From contig CAJTOR010000008.1 in NCBI GenBank assembly GCA_910577675.1, positions 68,352-88,074 on the forward strand: a stretch of DNA of 19,723 nucleotides, given 5' to 3'. This stretch comes from an uncultured Lachnospiraceae bacterium (GTDB lineage Bacteria > Bacillota > Clostridia > Lachnospirales > Lachnospiraceae). Of the stretch, positions 1 through 7,864 are shown piece by piece. Every line of letters starts with the position of its first letter. The stretch's first letter is position 1. Below the pieces are notes generated by a model. That model saw only the letters and a list, made by a program, of their open reading frames with translations. It was not told the DNA's origin and searched no databases. The position numbers and the translations under genes are program-made.

Positions 1-67
1 GAATTGTTTCCACGATTGGGGGGATTGGGAGGGCTCATACGGAACTTAAAATAGGAGGGCAACAAAT

Positions 68-823
68 ATGGAAGGAAAAGTTCATTCCCTGGAATCCTTT
101 GGCTTGGTAGACGGTCCGGGCGTGCGCTATGTCGTATTTATGCAGGGATGCCGGATGCGCTGCAAATACTGCCATAACCCAGAAACCTGGAGCATGGAAG
201 GCGGCGAACTCTACACCGCAAAAGATCTCTTTGAAAAAGCATACCGCTACAAAACCTACTGGATGAAAAACGGAAAATTAAACGGAGGCATAACTGTCAG
301 CGGGGGCGAACCACTGCTGCAAACTGAATTTGTAACCGAATTCTTCCGCTATGCAAAAGAAAAAGATATCCACACAACACTCGACACAGCGGGCAATCCA
401 TTCACAATGGAAGAACCATTTATCAGCAAATTCAATGCCCTGATGGAAGTAACCGACCTCACCATGCTGGACTTTAAAGAAATCGTAAGCAGCAAACATA
501 AAGAACTTACCGGGTGGGGCAACGAAAATATTGTCCAGATGGCAAAATATCTATCCGACCTTGGCAAAGATATGTGGATACGCCATGTGCTGGTACCGGG
601 GCTGACGGACGATGAAGAGGGCTTATTTGAGCTGCGCGACCTGATCCGGGAACTAAAGACGGTGCGCCGGGTGGAAATTCTTCCTTACCACACACTGGGA
701 CTGGAAAAATGGAAGCACCTGAACATCCCGTACCCACTTGAGGGAATTGACCCGCCTACACCGGAGCAGGTGGCAAGGGCGGAAGAAATCTTAGAAATAG
801 AGAAATACAACCAGTCCGCTTAA
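68..823 (+). CDS. pflA: Pyruvate formate-lyase activating enzyme (radical SAM)
   Basis: This cytosolic radical-SAM enzyme installs the glycyl radical on pyruvate formate-lyase, which cleaves pyruvate to acetyl-CoA and formate under anaerobiosis. The 251-residue length fits the family (about 245-250). The N-terminus has the typical FGxVDGPGxR sequence, followed by the iron-sulfur CX3CX2C motif at C28, C32 and C35 (CRMRCKYC, then HNPETW). A glycine-rich SAM-binding VSGGEP motif lies near residues 77-82. The ATG at 68 follows an AGGAGGG ribosome site with good spacing. No recognisable pflB sequence lies in bases 1-67; by family habit pflB would be just upstream, outside the window. Downstream there is no simple terminator other than the long palindrome at 871-984. 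The call is confident. Related glycyl-radical activases exist, but the motif spacing and lack of an extra ferredoxin insert favour PFL-AE. Confidence 0.95.
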   Translation: MEGKVHSLESFGLVDGPGVRYVVFMQGCRMRCKYCHNPETWSMEGGELYTAKDLFEKAYRYKTYWMKNGKLNGGITVSGGEPLLQTEFVTEFFRYAKEKDIHTTLDTAGNPFTMEEPFISKFNALMEVTDLTMLDFKEIVSSKHKELTGWGNENIVQMAKYLSDLGKDMWIRHVLVPGLTDDEEGLFELRDLIRELKTVRRVEILPYHTLGLEKWKHLNIPYPLEGIDPPTPEQVARAEEILEIEKYNQSA

Positions 824-870
824 AAGTATATTATTTTACTTTGCATACAGATAATATTTCAAACAAATAA

Positions 871-984
871 ATCAAGGGGCTGATGCAATATGGCATATGT
901 AAACAATATATGGTATGGATATCTGAAACATCCTAACCATACTATTGTGAAATAAATTGCCAAGTTTTGCAACAGCCCCTTGAT
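871..984. repeat. Long palindromic dispersed repeat, copy 1 (MITE-like or terminator-like)
   Basis: The outer 18-base arms (871-888 and 967-984) are inverted complements with one mismatch. Complementarity continues inward through TGGCA/TGCCA, CAATA/TATTG and TATGGTATGGAT/ATCCTAACCATA to a short central loop (about 921-929). A clearly related element occurs at 18085-18187 in the same orientation, sharing blocks such as TAAACAATATAT, GTATGGAT, AAACATC and TTTTGCAACA. It lies between the convergent ends of pflA and the cbrC-like gene. It is too short to encode a transposase. The inward-read right end contains CTGTTGCAAA, which resembles my recollection of IS6-family terminal repeats. It may be a MITE, a bidirectional terminator, or both. 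Confidence 0.8.
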
Positions 985-1011
985 TGTCCAATAAACAATA
1001 TCCCGTTTTTA

Positions 1012-1617
1012 TCAGTCGCAGTCAACCCACAGCCGATACTTTCCACAATGCAGACAGCGGAACAGATACCCCTGGACACTTCCGCCATCCACCATGTTCC
1101 TCAACATTGTTTCCGGTTTCATCCATTCCTTCCAGATCGTATCATCATCCAACACTTCGTCCACAATTCCCATCTGCTCTAACTCCTTATACCCCACATA
1201 ACCCAGAAAAGCACAGTAATCCCCGCAATGCGCCCTCCAGTACTCCTGCTGCCAGCCATGATAACCAGGGGTGCGGTGAATCAGCTCGTCCAACCTCTCA
1301 TCATCATCCACATCATCATCCGTTGAGTATTCATCCTGAAATTCACCATCATATTTCATCGCCGCTTCGCCATTTGCAATACAGGCAGGGCAGAGAATAT
1401 CCACCTCTTCCTCCGCATAAAACGGACCACTATAATAAATATCGGTAGGATTGTTACAACACTGGCAAACCACCGCGGAATCGCTTTTTAAAAACGCCCC
1501 TGTTTTCACTGGGTCTGGATGATAACGAAACTTCGGAAACTGCACACCATCCACACTCCCCTCCAAACCACCATATTCTTGCCCTGATCCAAACGATCCC
1601 CGTTTATACATGTCCAT
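1012..1617 (-). CDS. CbrC family protein (UPF0167)
   Basis: The 201-residue protein matches the CbrC/UPF0167 pattern: an N-terminal block PKFRYHPDPVKTGAF (about residues 28-42), then CQCC, then TDIYYSGPFYAEEEVD and LCPACIANG, followed by a GEFQDEY block and a C-terminal CLHCGKYRLW. The paired cysteines suggest a structural metal site. In E. coli cbrC is part of the CreBC regulon and is linked to colicin E2 tolerance, but its biochemical role is unknown, and I infer none here. There is no signal peptide or membrane segment, so it is probably cytosolic. The ATG at 1617 follows GGAAAGGATATTTTAA, an acceptable ribosome site. The gene lies 139 bases after the dismutase on the same strand and ends convergently toward pflA. 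Confidence 0.85.
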   Translation of the reverse strand: MDMYKRGSFGSGQEYGGLEGSVDGVQFPKFRYHPDPVKTGAFLKSDSAVVCQCCNNPTDIYYSGPFYAEEEVDILCPACIANGEAAMKYDGEFQDEYSTDDDVDDDERLDELIHRTPGYHGWQQEYWRAHCGDYCAFLGYVGYKELEQMGIVDEVLDDDTIWKEWMKPETMLRNMVDGGSVQGYLFRCLHCGKYRLWVDCD

Positions 1618-1756
1618 TTAAAATATCCTTTCCAACATAAATACCGCCATTTCAGATCACTTTATTGCATCTTACACCCACACCCTATGTAATGCCCCGC
1701 ATAGAACCTGGTTCGAATTACTACTGCCGATGCATCTTAGCGGGGCAAAACTAATA

Positions 1757-2233
1757 TTAATTTCCTCCGGCAATAATTCCACACGCCATCTTTTCCCCTG
1801 CATTTCCAGATGGCTGAGTGTGGAAATCGTCGTCCATCCTGTGTACGATTACCGCCCTGCCAAGTACCTCGCACACTTTGAACCGATCCGTCGTAAAAGC
1901 AAGAAATGCCTTCCCGCACACGCCAAACAGCGGCGGCATATCCCCCGCATGGGAAGGATGTGGGCAGCTATTCGGATTATAGTGCCCGCCCGCATCCGCG
2001 AAACAATCCTCACTGTTTCCGGAGCATTTCATCCCCTCATGGATATGAAAAGCAAAAACCGGCTTACCACATAGCTTTTCCCCTAAAGGCAGCCCCTCCA
2101 CCTCCGCCGTGACCATAACACAGCCACATAACTGATAAAAGCGCACGACTCCCCGGATATCCGGATACCTGCAGCTGCCGTTTATGCAAGCTTGTGCATC
2201 TGCTTTCCGCTGAAAAACCGAACAAAAATTCAT
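1757..2233 (-). CDS. Cu/Zn superoxide dismutase family protein, no export signal
   Basis: This 158-residue protein carries the Cu/Zn SOD pattern. Putative copper and zinc ligands are H63 and H65 (FHIHEG), H84 (GGHYNP), H92, H95 and D98 (HPSHAGDMPPL), and H131 (VIVHRMDDDF). The C-terminal SGNAGEKMACG block is typical of the family. C70 and C151 sit where the conserved disulfide is expected. The arginine that guides superoxide in the family (R143 of human SOD1) aligns with K148. There are 12 cysteines and no signal peptide, although most bacterial SodC proteins are exported. The ATG at 2233 is preceded by GGGGTGGATT, so I prefer it over an in-frame TTG at 2245. Activity would be dismutation of superoxide, but the shortened zinc loop and the lysine make catalysis unproven. 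Confidence 0.85.
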   Translation of the reverse strand: MNFCSVFQRKADAQACINGSCRYPDIRGVVRFYQLCGCVMVTAEVEGLPLGEKLCGKPVFAFHIHEGMKCSGNSEDCFADAGGHYNPNSCPHPSHAGDMPPLFGVCGKAFLAFTTDRFKVCEVLGRAVIVHRMDDDFHTQPSGNAGEKMACGIIAGGN

Positions 2234-2260
2234 AATCCACCCCAATAATACATTTTCTTT

Positions 2261-2290
2261 ATTATATGTATCGGGGGGGCTGATTGTTCA
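2261..2290 (-). promoter_or_regulatory. Possible promoter of the SOD gene with a G7 tract in the spacer
   Basis: On the minus strand a perfect TATAAT (plus 2261-2266) lies about 28 bases before the SOD start. A weak -35, TGAACA (plus 2285-2290), is 18 bases upstream. A run of seven G on the plus strand (2273-2279) falls inside the spacer. The -10 is convincing and the -35 is poor. Confidence 0.45.
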
Positions 2291-2313
2291 TTTCTCCCGG
2301 CTCATTGTATTTT

Positions 2314-3216
2314 TCACACTTTCTCCAGTATAATCTTTCCATCTTTTACTTCCATCTTAAGTTTATTATCCACAATGCCCGCCTCCGTCAACATCTCCTT
2401 GGGAATCTGGATGCGCCCGGCGCGGTCAATAATGGCATACTCTTCCTGGGTTTCCTCATCCTGCCAGTTTATTGCCGTAGCACCCTCAAGGGAATACTGC
2501 TCCTTTAAAATACGCTCGCTGCTGAACTTGCCATCGCGGATCGCCACAACGCGCTGAACCTGTTTGGAAAGTGCCACATCATGCGTTACAATAACAATGG
2601 TCTGCCCCTCATCGCGGTTAAGATGCCGGAACACATCCAGAATATAATCCGCTGTCTTTCGGTCTACCGAGCCGGTCGGTTCATCCGCAAGCAGAAGTTT
2701 AGGCTGGTTGGCCAGGGCTATGGCAATAGCAATCCTCTGCTGCTCACCGCCAGAAAGCTGGTTTAAGCGGCTTGCCTTTTTGTGCGACATCCCCACCATA
2801 TCAAGCAGCTTTAACGCCTGTTCCTTCTTATTTTTTTCCGCGCCAAACTGCATCGGGGTCATAACATTTTCCAGGGCGCTAAGATACGGCAGAAGATTGC
2901 GCGCATTGTTCTGCCAAACGAACCCAACCGTATCGCGCTTGTACTCCACAAGCTGTTTTTCGGTCATCGTAAACAAATTCTTTCCGTCCACAAACAATTT
3001 GCCCGCGCTAGGCGTATCCAACCCCCCAAGCATATTTAAGAATGTTGACTTGCCCGAACCACTGTTACCGATAATAGCAAGTAATTCCCCCCGCTCCACC
3101 TGCAAATCAAGCCCCTGCAGGGCTAAAACTTCCAGCTCCGCGGTCTTGTAAATTTTTACCAAATTATCTGCCAGGATCATTGGCTCCTCTTTTGTTGCAC
3201 TGATCTCCTGCTCCAT
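2314..3216 (-). CDS. ABC transporter ATP-binding protein with C-terminal AbrB/SpoVT-like domain
   Basis: The 300-residue protein has a MacB/LolD-type ATPase domain: Walker A GNSGSGKST at 50-58, Q-loop Q102, signature LSGGE at 154-158, Walker B LLLADE at 174-179 and H-loop H212. It would power the permease encoded two genes upstream. After an acidic linker (about 240-258), residues 260-300 read YAIIDRAGRIQIPKEM..., ending GKIILEKV. This matches the swapped-hairpin AbrB/SpoVT fold (GRIxIPKEM, then a GI turn, then a terminal IIL strand), which normally binds DNA or dimerises. The ATG at 3216 has GGAGG five bases upstream; the ATG at 3228 has only a close-set AGGA, so I chose 3216. It is the last gene of the operon, and no terminator hairpin is obvious after it. 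The ATPase call is firm and the AbrB-like call is good by motif. Confidence 0.92.
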   Translation of the reverse strand: MEQEISATKEEPMILADNLVKIYKTAELEVLALQGLDLQVERGELLAIIGNSGSGKSTFLNMLGGLDTPSAGKLFVDGKNLFTMTEKQLVEYKRDTVGFVWQNNARNLLPYLSALENVMTPMQFGAEKNKKEQALKLLDMVGMSHKKASRLNQLSGGEQQRIAIAIALANQPKLLLADEPTGSVDRKTADYILDVFRHLNRDEGQTIVIVTHDVALSKQVQRVVAIRDGKFSSERILKEQYSLEGATAINWQDEETQEEYAIIDRAGRIQIPKEMLTEAGIVDNKLKMEVKDGKIILEKV

Positions 3217-3242
3217 AGAAACCTCCATTTCCTAAGTGCCAC

Positions 3243-3932
3243 CTACTCTTTTTCCTCCTCCTCTTCCACCGCGTCCACACTCCCGTCCGTCAGTGTATAG
3301 ACCATATCCCCGGCATCCATCAGCGACATATCATGAGTTGTCATTACAATTGTAACCCCCTGTTTTTCCACCAGGTCTTTAAACAGCTTAATTACCGCGA
3401 GAGAAGTCGCGGTATCTAGCTCCGCAGTTGGCTCGTCAGCAAACAATACCTGTGGGGCATGGGCGATCGCGCGCGCGATCGCCACCCTCTGCTGCTCACC
3501 GCCCGAAAGTTCCTGCGGCATATGCTGCGCCCTCTTTCCAAGCCCGACTAAGTGAAGACACTCCTCAACCCTCTTTTTTCGGTCGCCCTTATAATTTGAC
3601 AGACGCAGCGCAAACTCGACATTCTCATACACGGTCATCATCGGGATCAGTGAAACCGACTGGAAAACAAATCCTATCTTTTGGCGGCGCAGTCTCTCCC
3701 GTTCCTTATCGGAAAGCCCGGTAATATTTCTGCCTCCAAAAAATACCTCGCCGGAACTCGGCGCATCAAGAGCACCGATAATATTGAGCAGTGTTGTCTT
3801 TCCGGAACCTGATTTCCCCCGCAATATCGTCAGGCTTTTCTCCGGAATTTTTACGGAAACATCTTTAAGTGCCATAAAAGGCTCCTCGCCGGACACAGGA
3901 AACGCCCGGCACACTTTCTTTGTTTCTATCAT
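3243..3932 (-). CDS. ABC transporter ATP-binding protein (LolD/MacB type)
   Basis: The 229-residue ATPase is complete: Walker A GKSGSGKTT at 39-47, Q91, LSGGE at 142-146, Walker B VLFADE at 162-167 followed by PTAELD, and H200. Length and motifs match the LolD/MacB/FtsE group, whose members work with FtsX-fold permeases. The C-terminus is an acidic EEEEEKE tail. It lies between the permease and a second, divergent ATPase, suggesting a heterodimer of nucleotide-binding subunits. The ATG at 3932 is preceded by AGGGGGAAT. An upstream in-frame ATG at 3944 lacks a convincing ribosome site. Both ATPases keep all catalytic motifs, so neither looks degenerate. Confidence 0.93.
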   Translation of the reverse strand: MIETKKVCRAFPVSGEEPFMALKDVSVKIPEKSLTILRGKSGSGKTTLLNIIGALDAPSSGEVFFGGRNITGLSDKERERLRRQKIGFVFQSVSLIPMMTVYENVEFALRLSNYKGDRKKRVEECLHLVGLGKRAQHMPQELSGGEQQRVAIARAIAHAPQVLFADEPTAELDTATSLAVIKLFKDLVEKQGVTIVMTTHDMSLMDAGDMVYTLTDGSVDAVEEEEEKE

Positions 3933-3976
3933 ATTCCCCCTCATTCTGCCGCTTTCGCAGCAATCCCTTCGCCCAT

Positions 3977-4000
3977 CAATCTTCTAATCTTCTAATCTTC
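3977..4000. repeat. Three tandem 8-base units at the permease stop
   Basis: The plus strand shows CAATCTTC followed by TAATCTTC twice. The permease stop codon (3992-3994) lies at the border of the second and third units. Because the first unit translated already leads to the stop, a change in copy number should not extend the protein. It is probably a minor slippage product. Confidence 0.7.
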
Positions 4001-6793
4001 TCCAAGCTTCAATGCCTGCGCAATCTTCATCCTAAATACCTGTCTGGCAAGGATCACCAGACAGAGTATAAGCACAATCCCGACCATACCGAACAGGCGC
4101 ACCATATCAGAACTCTTGGTAATCAGCTCAAGCGGAAGTACCTGGTTAGCCGCAGAGTAAGCAATCTGTATCATCGGCACAAACATCCTCGATGCCAAAA
4201 TGCCAATTCCCGCCCCGCAGCCAATCGATAAAAGGCTTGAAAAAATCTGATCATTCACAAGCATCCGCAAGATTTCCCCGCGTGACATCCCCATCGCTCG
4301 GAAAATACCAAAAAGCAGTTCCCTCGAGCGGATGGAAAGAATCCAATAAATAAGATAGCCGACACCGCAAAGGATAAGGATTACAATAAAACTCATTGTA
4401 AGAATTCCGTTCGTTCCCTCAAAAAGCGTATCCCGTTTAAGCCTTGAAAGTTCCGCCGCCGTATCAACACATTTTTCAAGTTTTAAATTATTTTCCTCTG
4501 CAAACTTGTAAAATGCCGAAGTGTCATCCATATCAAACCAGACTTCATATGGCTTTACCCCCCAATAATCCTGAAGATCTGCAAGATTCGCCACAATCAG
4601 GAACACAGCTTCCTGATATGCTGTCCCGTCCGGGTTAAGCCCCATCTTTCCCGGCTGGAAGCCTGGAAAATAATCAATAAAGCCGACAATTGTCGTTTCT
4701 ATCTTTCGATCCTCATCACCCCGAGGCCAGAAAATAAACTTGCCCCCAACTTTGTATCCAAGCTGGTCGCGGAACGTCGGGGAAAGCAGCACGCCGAATC
4801 TATTCTCTGCCAGTCGATTCAGGTAAGTATAATAATGTTCTTCCATTAATCCTTCCGGAAGACTGGTTGTTTCACCGAAGGTTTTCGTATTAACACCGTA
4901 GAGCATAGTAGAAAGATTTTCCATCCCGCGCCTAAAGGCAACTTTGTCGTCCTGGTATACTTTTGCCATTGAATCCACGCCCGGAATCTGCCCAAATTTT
5001 CCGTATTCCGGCTCCTGGTATACCATCCTGTCAGCAATACCAGCACGTACCGCGGCAGAATTATCCTTCCATACTTCCTTAATTACCAGGTCTGCCCCTG
5101 TATGATAAACCAGATTTTTCTGTGCATTCGCCAGAATGGTGCGCGCCACTGTCGTATTGAAAATACCGAGTGCAACTGTAAGCGTAAGAAAAGTCATAAT
5201 AAAATACTGCCTGCTGCCCGTGCGCAATATTCCAAGAAATGAAGCATATCCCGCTGGTTTCCAGCGTTTTTTTCCAAGAAAATATACAAATCTTACTAAA
5301 AGCGGCTGCAAACGCAGGCTAAAGAGAGCTGCACCAAGAATAAAAAGTGCCGAGCTGGTAAAGAGAAGTGGGTCAAGTGCACCGCCCGTCATAACCGCTG
5401 ACAAAAGTTCCTCTTTCCTGCTCATAAAACTATAGTACCCATACAGCGACACCGCCAAGATAACTACATCCAAAAACAATCTTTGCCAAAGCGGTCTTTT
5501 GCTGCGGGCACGCGCCTGCTTCTGGTGCACAATACTGATCCCACTCTGTTTTAATGCCGGAAGCACCGAAGTTAATATCGAGAGAATGACCGCACCTGCC
5601 GCATAGAGGAATACCTCCTTATTGTAGGAAATCGAGAGTGGCCTCCTCTGTACAAACTCGAGGAACGCGCTCGCAGACCCAAGTATCCGGCAGATCAAGC
5701 CCCCAAATGGCAGCCCGGCCACAAAACCGATCATGGCAAGAAATGAGGACTGCATCAGATAGAGCCAGAAAATCTGTTTTTTGCTTGCGCCACGGCTCTT
5801 CATCAATGAAATTTCCGCCTGCTCCATCTCTGTCATCTGCCGTGAAATCATGTAAAGAAATGCACAGAGCAGCACAAGCACTGGTACCTGTAAAATCATA
5901 AGGGTAACGTCCACCTTCTTCTCATTGGCAAGGAAATTTTTCATCAGCCCGAGGTAGACAGGCTCCTCTATTTTGCCGTAACTCGAATTCTTCCCCACAT
6001 AATCATCCGTTGTATTTACTATATGTTCCGCATTAAGATAATCAACGGAATCCGGATCAAACGAAACATACCAGTGTGTATTAAACTCATAGCGCTTTCC
6101 GCCGTTAAGAAAATACTTTTCAAAAACAGCCGGTGAAATCAAAAGCTCACTCTCAAATGAATCCGGAGTTTCCACCCAGTAGGAATCCTGATCGTCTGCA
6201 TTGTTCACCACACCGACAATGCGGACGGATATCTTATTGTCCTGCGCATCCGTCAGAAACGAATAGTCAAGCTCCTCCCCGACTAAAAGATCCATCTCAA
6301 TAAAGCCGTTCATCGTAAGTACAGCCTCGATCATCCCGTCCTCCGATAATTCATCAGAGTACATCCTGCCGCTCAAAACCGTCACATGCTCATTAAGTCC
6401 CGACATACTACCGAGCTTTAATTTCTTTTCCCTGCGTCTGCCATCGCGTTCAAGACGGGATTTCAGCGTCGATGCTACAAGGTTGTGGTGGACAATAAAC
6501 TGATCCTGCACAACTCCAAGTTCCGCACACATATTTTCAGCGATTTGCCGACATTGCTCGTACTCCTGTGAACCCCCGTTCTTTCGGATACGCCCCTCGA
6601 TCGACATCATAGTCGCAATCTCATTATTCTCTTCCAGATACACTCTGAACTCATCCAAAAGCATTCTCTGTAAGGAAGCTGCCTGGTACATCGGATGGCT
6701 CGCAGCCACTGCAACCAACAGGATATTGCCGATCAGAAGGCAGACCACCATCCATTTCTTATGTAATAACTTTTGAAGCATTATTTGCAGCAT
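3992..6793 (-). CDS. FtsX-like ABC permease, 933 residues, two FtsX-type halves
   Basis: This is the membrane subunit of the exporter. I see about ten membrane segments: one near residues 13-33, a large extracellular domain (about 35-285), three segments near 294-418, two near 440-497, one near 527-547, a second extracellular domain (about 550-795), and three more near 805-920. The cytosolic loops containing MKSRGASKKQI and FRAMGMSRGEI after segments 2 and 8 are typical of FtsX/MacB permeases and couple to the ATPases. The layout is a tandem pair of MacB-like halves, so one chain could act as a pseudo-dimer. The ATG at 6793 follows AAGGGGGAAGAACC. It begins 12 bases after the third adaptor. 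The substrate cannot be inferred from sequence. Confidence 0.9.
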   Translation of the reverse strand: MLQIMLQKLLHKKWMVVCLLIGNILLVAVAASHPMYQAASLQRMLLDEFRVYLEENNEIATMMSIEGRIRKNGGSQEYEQCRQIAENMCAELGVVQDQFIVHHNLVASTLKSRLERDGRRREKKLKLGSMSGLNEHVTVLSGRMYSDELSEDGMIEAVLTMNGFIEMDLLVGEELDYSFLTDAQDNKISVRIVGVVNNADDQDSYWVETPDSFESELLISPAVFEKYFLNGGKRYEFNTHWYVSFDPDSVDYLNAEHIVNTTDDYVGKNSSYGKIEEPVYLGLMKNFLANEKKVDVTLMILQVPVLVLLCAFLYMISRQMTEMEQAEISLMKSRGASKKQIFWLYLMQSSFLAMIGFVAGLPFGGLICRILGSASAFLEFVQRRPLSISYNKEVFLYAAGAVILSILTSVLPALKQSGISIVHQKQARARSKRPLWQRLFLDVVILAVSLYGYYSFMSRKEELLSAVMTGGALDPLLFTSSALFILGAALFSLRLQPLLVRFVYFLGKKRWKPAGYASFLGILRTGSRQYFIMTFLTLTVALGIFNTTVARTILANAQKNLVYHTGADLVIKEVWKDNSAAVRAGIADRMVYQEPEYGKFGQIPGVDSMAKVYQDDKVAFRRGMENLSTMLYGVNTKTFGETTSLPEGLMEEHYYTYLNRLAENRFGVLLSPTFRDQLGYKVGGKFIFWPRGDEDRKIETTIVGFIDYFPGFQPGKMGLNPDGTAYQEAVFLIVANLADLQDYWGVKPYEVWFDMDDTSAFYKFAEENNLKLEKCVDTAAELSRLKRDTLFEGTNGILTMSFIVILILCGVGYLIYWILSIRSRELLFGIFRAMGMSRGEILRMLVNDQIFSSLLSIGCGAGIGILASRMFVPMIQIAYSAANQVLPLELITKSSDMVRLFGMVGIVLILCLVILARQVFRMKIAQALKLGED

Positions 6794-6805
6794 GGTTCTT
6801 CCCCC

Positions 6806-7864
6806 TTACTGGATAACAACGGTCATGCCCTCTGTCAGCCCGTCAACTGCATAACAAAGATTATTCACCGCTTTTCCGATTGTTATATAGCGTTTTATCA
6901 GCTCCCCGTCCTTTAACTCCACTACATAGTCACCGTCTCGGTCCCTGCGCACTGCTGCACTGTCAACCAGAGGCACATTGTTGATCTCAATATTCTTGTA
7001 TATACCGTCAAAACCCCACGAATCAATACTCTCCGGTTTCAAGTAAGCATCCGCCGTTTTAAGACTACTGGAAAGATACTTTTCCCCGGAAGAAATAACA
7101 GTTGAGGAATATGTATTTCCCATCCCATCCTTAATCGTAACCTTCATTCCGTAGCGCAGTACATTGGCTCCACCTACTACCATAAACATCATCTCGTCCC
7201 AGGTGGACATCCTAGCAATCTCCATACCGTTCCCGATCACAGCTCCCTCACCCATATAGGAAAGGCGGATGACATTCCCGCTCTCCTGAGCCAGAATCTG
7301 GGTCATCCCTTTAAGCTCCTCATACGCATCCAATTCTTCCTGGACTTTGGCAAGGCTTTCCTCCAACGCAAGCTTATACCTGCCCTGCTCCATCTCAAGC
7401 TGCTCCAATCTAAGCTGTGCGATCTGCTTTTGCGTGCCGCTGCTTCCTGCCACCGCCTTTTTTGCCGCTTCATGCTGCTCCTGCATATTGGCAAATTCCT
7501 TATCGCACGACTTCTTCAGGCGCTCATAGCGAAGTTTTACCTCCTCAAGTGCAATCTCGTCCACACTGGTCTGAACATTGACGATGGGATCTCCCTTATT
7601 AACGAATGTCCCCTCGCTGATCGCGTAACTAATAAATTTCACGGTTCCATATTTACTTTCAAAAATAACCGGAACTATCCTATTATATGTAAACAATATT
7701 TTTGCTGTAGCTTCCACCTCCAAAGTCCCCCGCTCCACCGTCGCTGTCCGGTATACAGTATCATCTGCTGAAACCGGCATGCTTCCGGTAAGGAAACTTA
7801 AAGTCAGAATCAAAAGCAACCCTGCTTTTTTAAAGGGCAATCCCCGTTTCCTATCTTTCCACAT
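6806..7864 (-). CDS. MacA/HlyD-like adaptor protein 3, Sec-exported
   Basis: The protein of about 352 residues starts with a basic segment and a hydrophobic core (AGLLLILTLSFLTG) ending in PVSA-DD, a likely signal peptidase I site. There is no lipobox cysteine, unlike its two paralogues. Next come a half lipoyl-like domain (GTFVNKGDPIVNV), a long charged coiled coil (about residues 90-185), the second lipoyl half, a beta-barrel region, and a C-terminal membrane-proximal domain (AAVRRDRDGDYVV, ending LTEGMTVVIQ). It would bridge the permease to the cell envelope. An ATG at 7864 has AAGGAAGGGG nine bases upstream. A GTG at 7870 is closer than usual to that site. The start overlaps the end of the preceding gene, indicating translational coupling. 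Confidence 0.85.
   Translation of the reverse strand: MWKDRKRGLPFKKAGLLLILTLSFLTGSMPVSADDTVYRTATVERGTLEVEATAKILFTYNRIVPVIFESKYGTVKFISYAISEGTFVNKGDPIVNVQTSVDEIALEEVKLRYERLKKSCDKEFANMQEQHEAAKKAVAGSSGTQKQIAQLRLEQLEMEQGRYKLALEESLAKVQEELDAYEELKGMTQILAQESGNVIRLSYMGEGAVIGNGMEIARMSTWDEMMFMVVGGANVLRYGMKVTIKDGMGNTYSSTVISSGEKYLSSSLKTADAYLKPESIDSWGFDGIYKNIEINNVPLVDSAAVRRDRDGDYVVELKDGELIKRYITIGKAVNNLCYAVDGLTEGMTVVIQ

Noticed and set aside
1..67. A possible end of pflB at the left edge
   Set aside because: None of the three plus-strand frames shows the expected pyruvate formate-lyase C-terminus. The stretch seems to be leader for pflA.
984..1448. A plus-strand frame rich in His and Pro opposite the CbrC-family gene
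   Set aside because: Its composition reflects reverse complement of Asp/Glu-rich codons of the real gene, and it has no ribosome site.
1693..1746. A 7-8 base stem TGCCCCGC/GCGGGGCA enclosing a GGTTCGAAT-like T-loop, resembling a tRNA
   Set aside because: Only about 40 bases lie between the arms, no D-arm, anticodon arm or correctly placed T-stem can be drawn, and no CCA-like end is present. It may be a weak terminator after the SOD gene, but no T run follows, so I did not call it.
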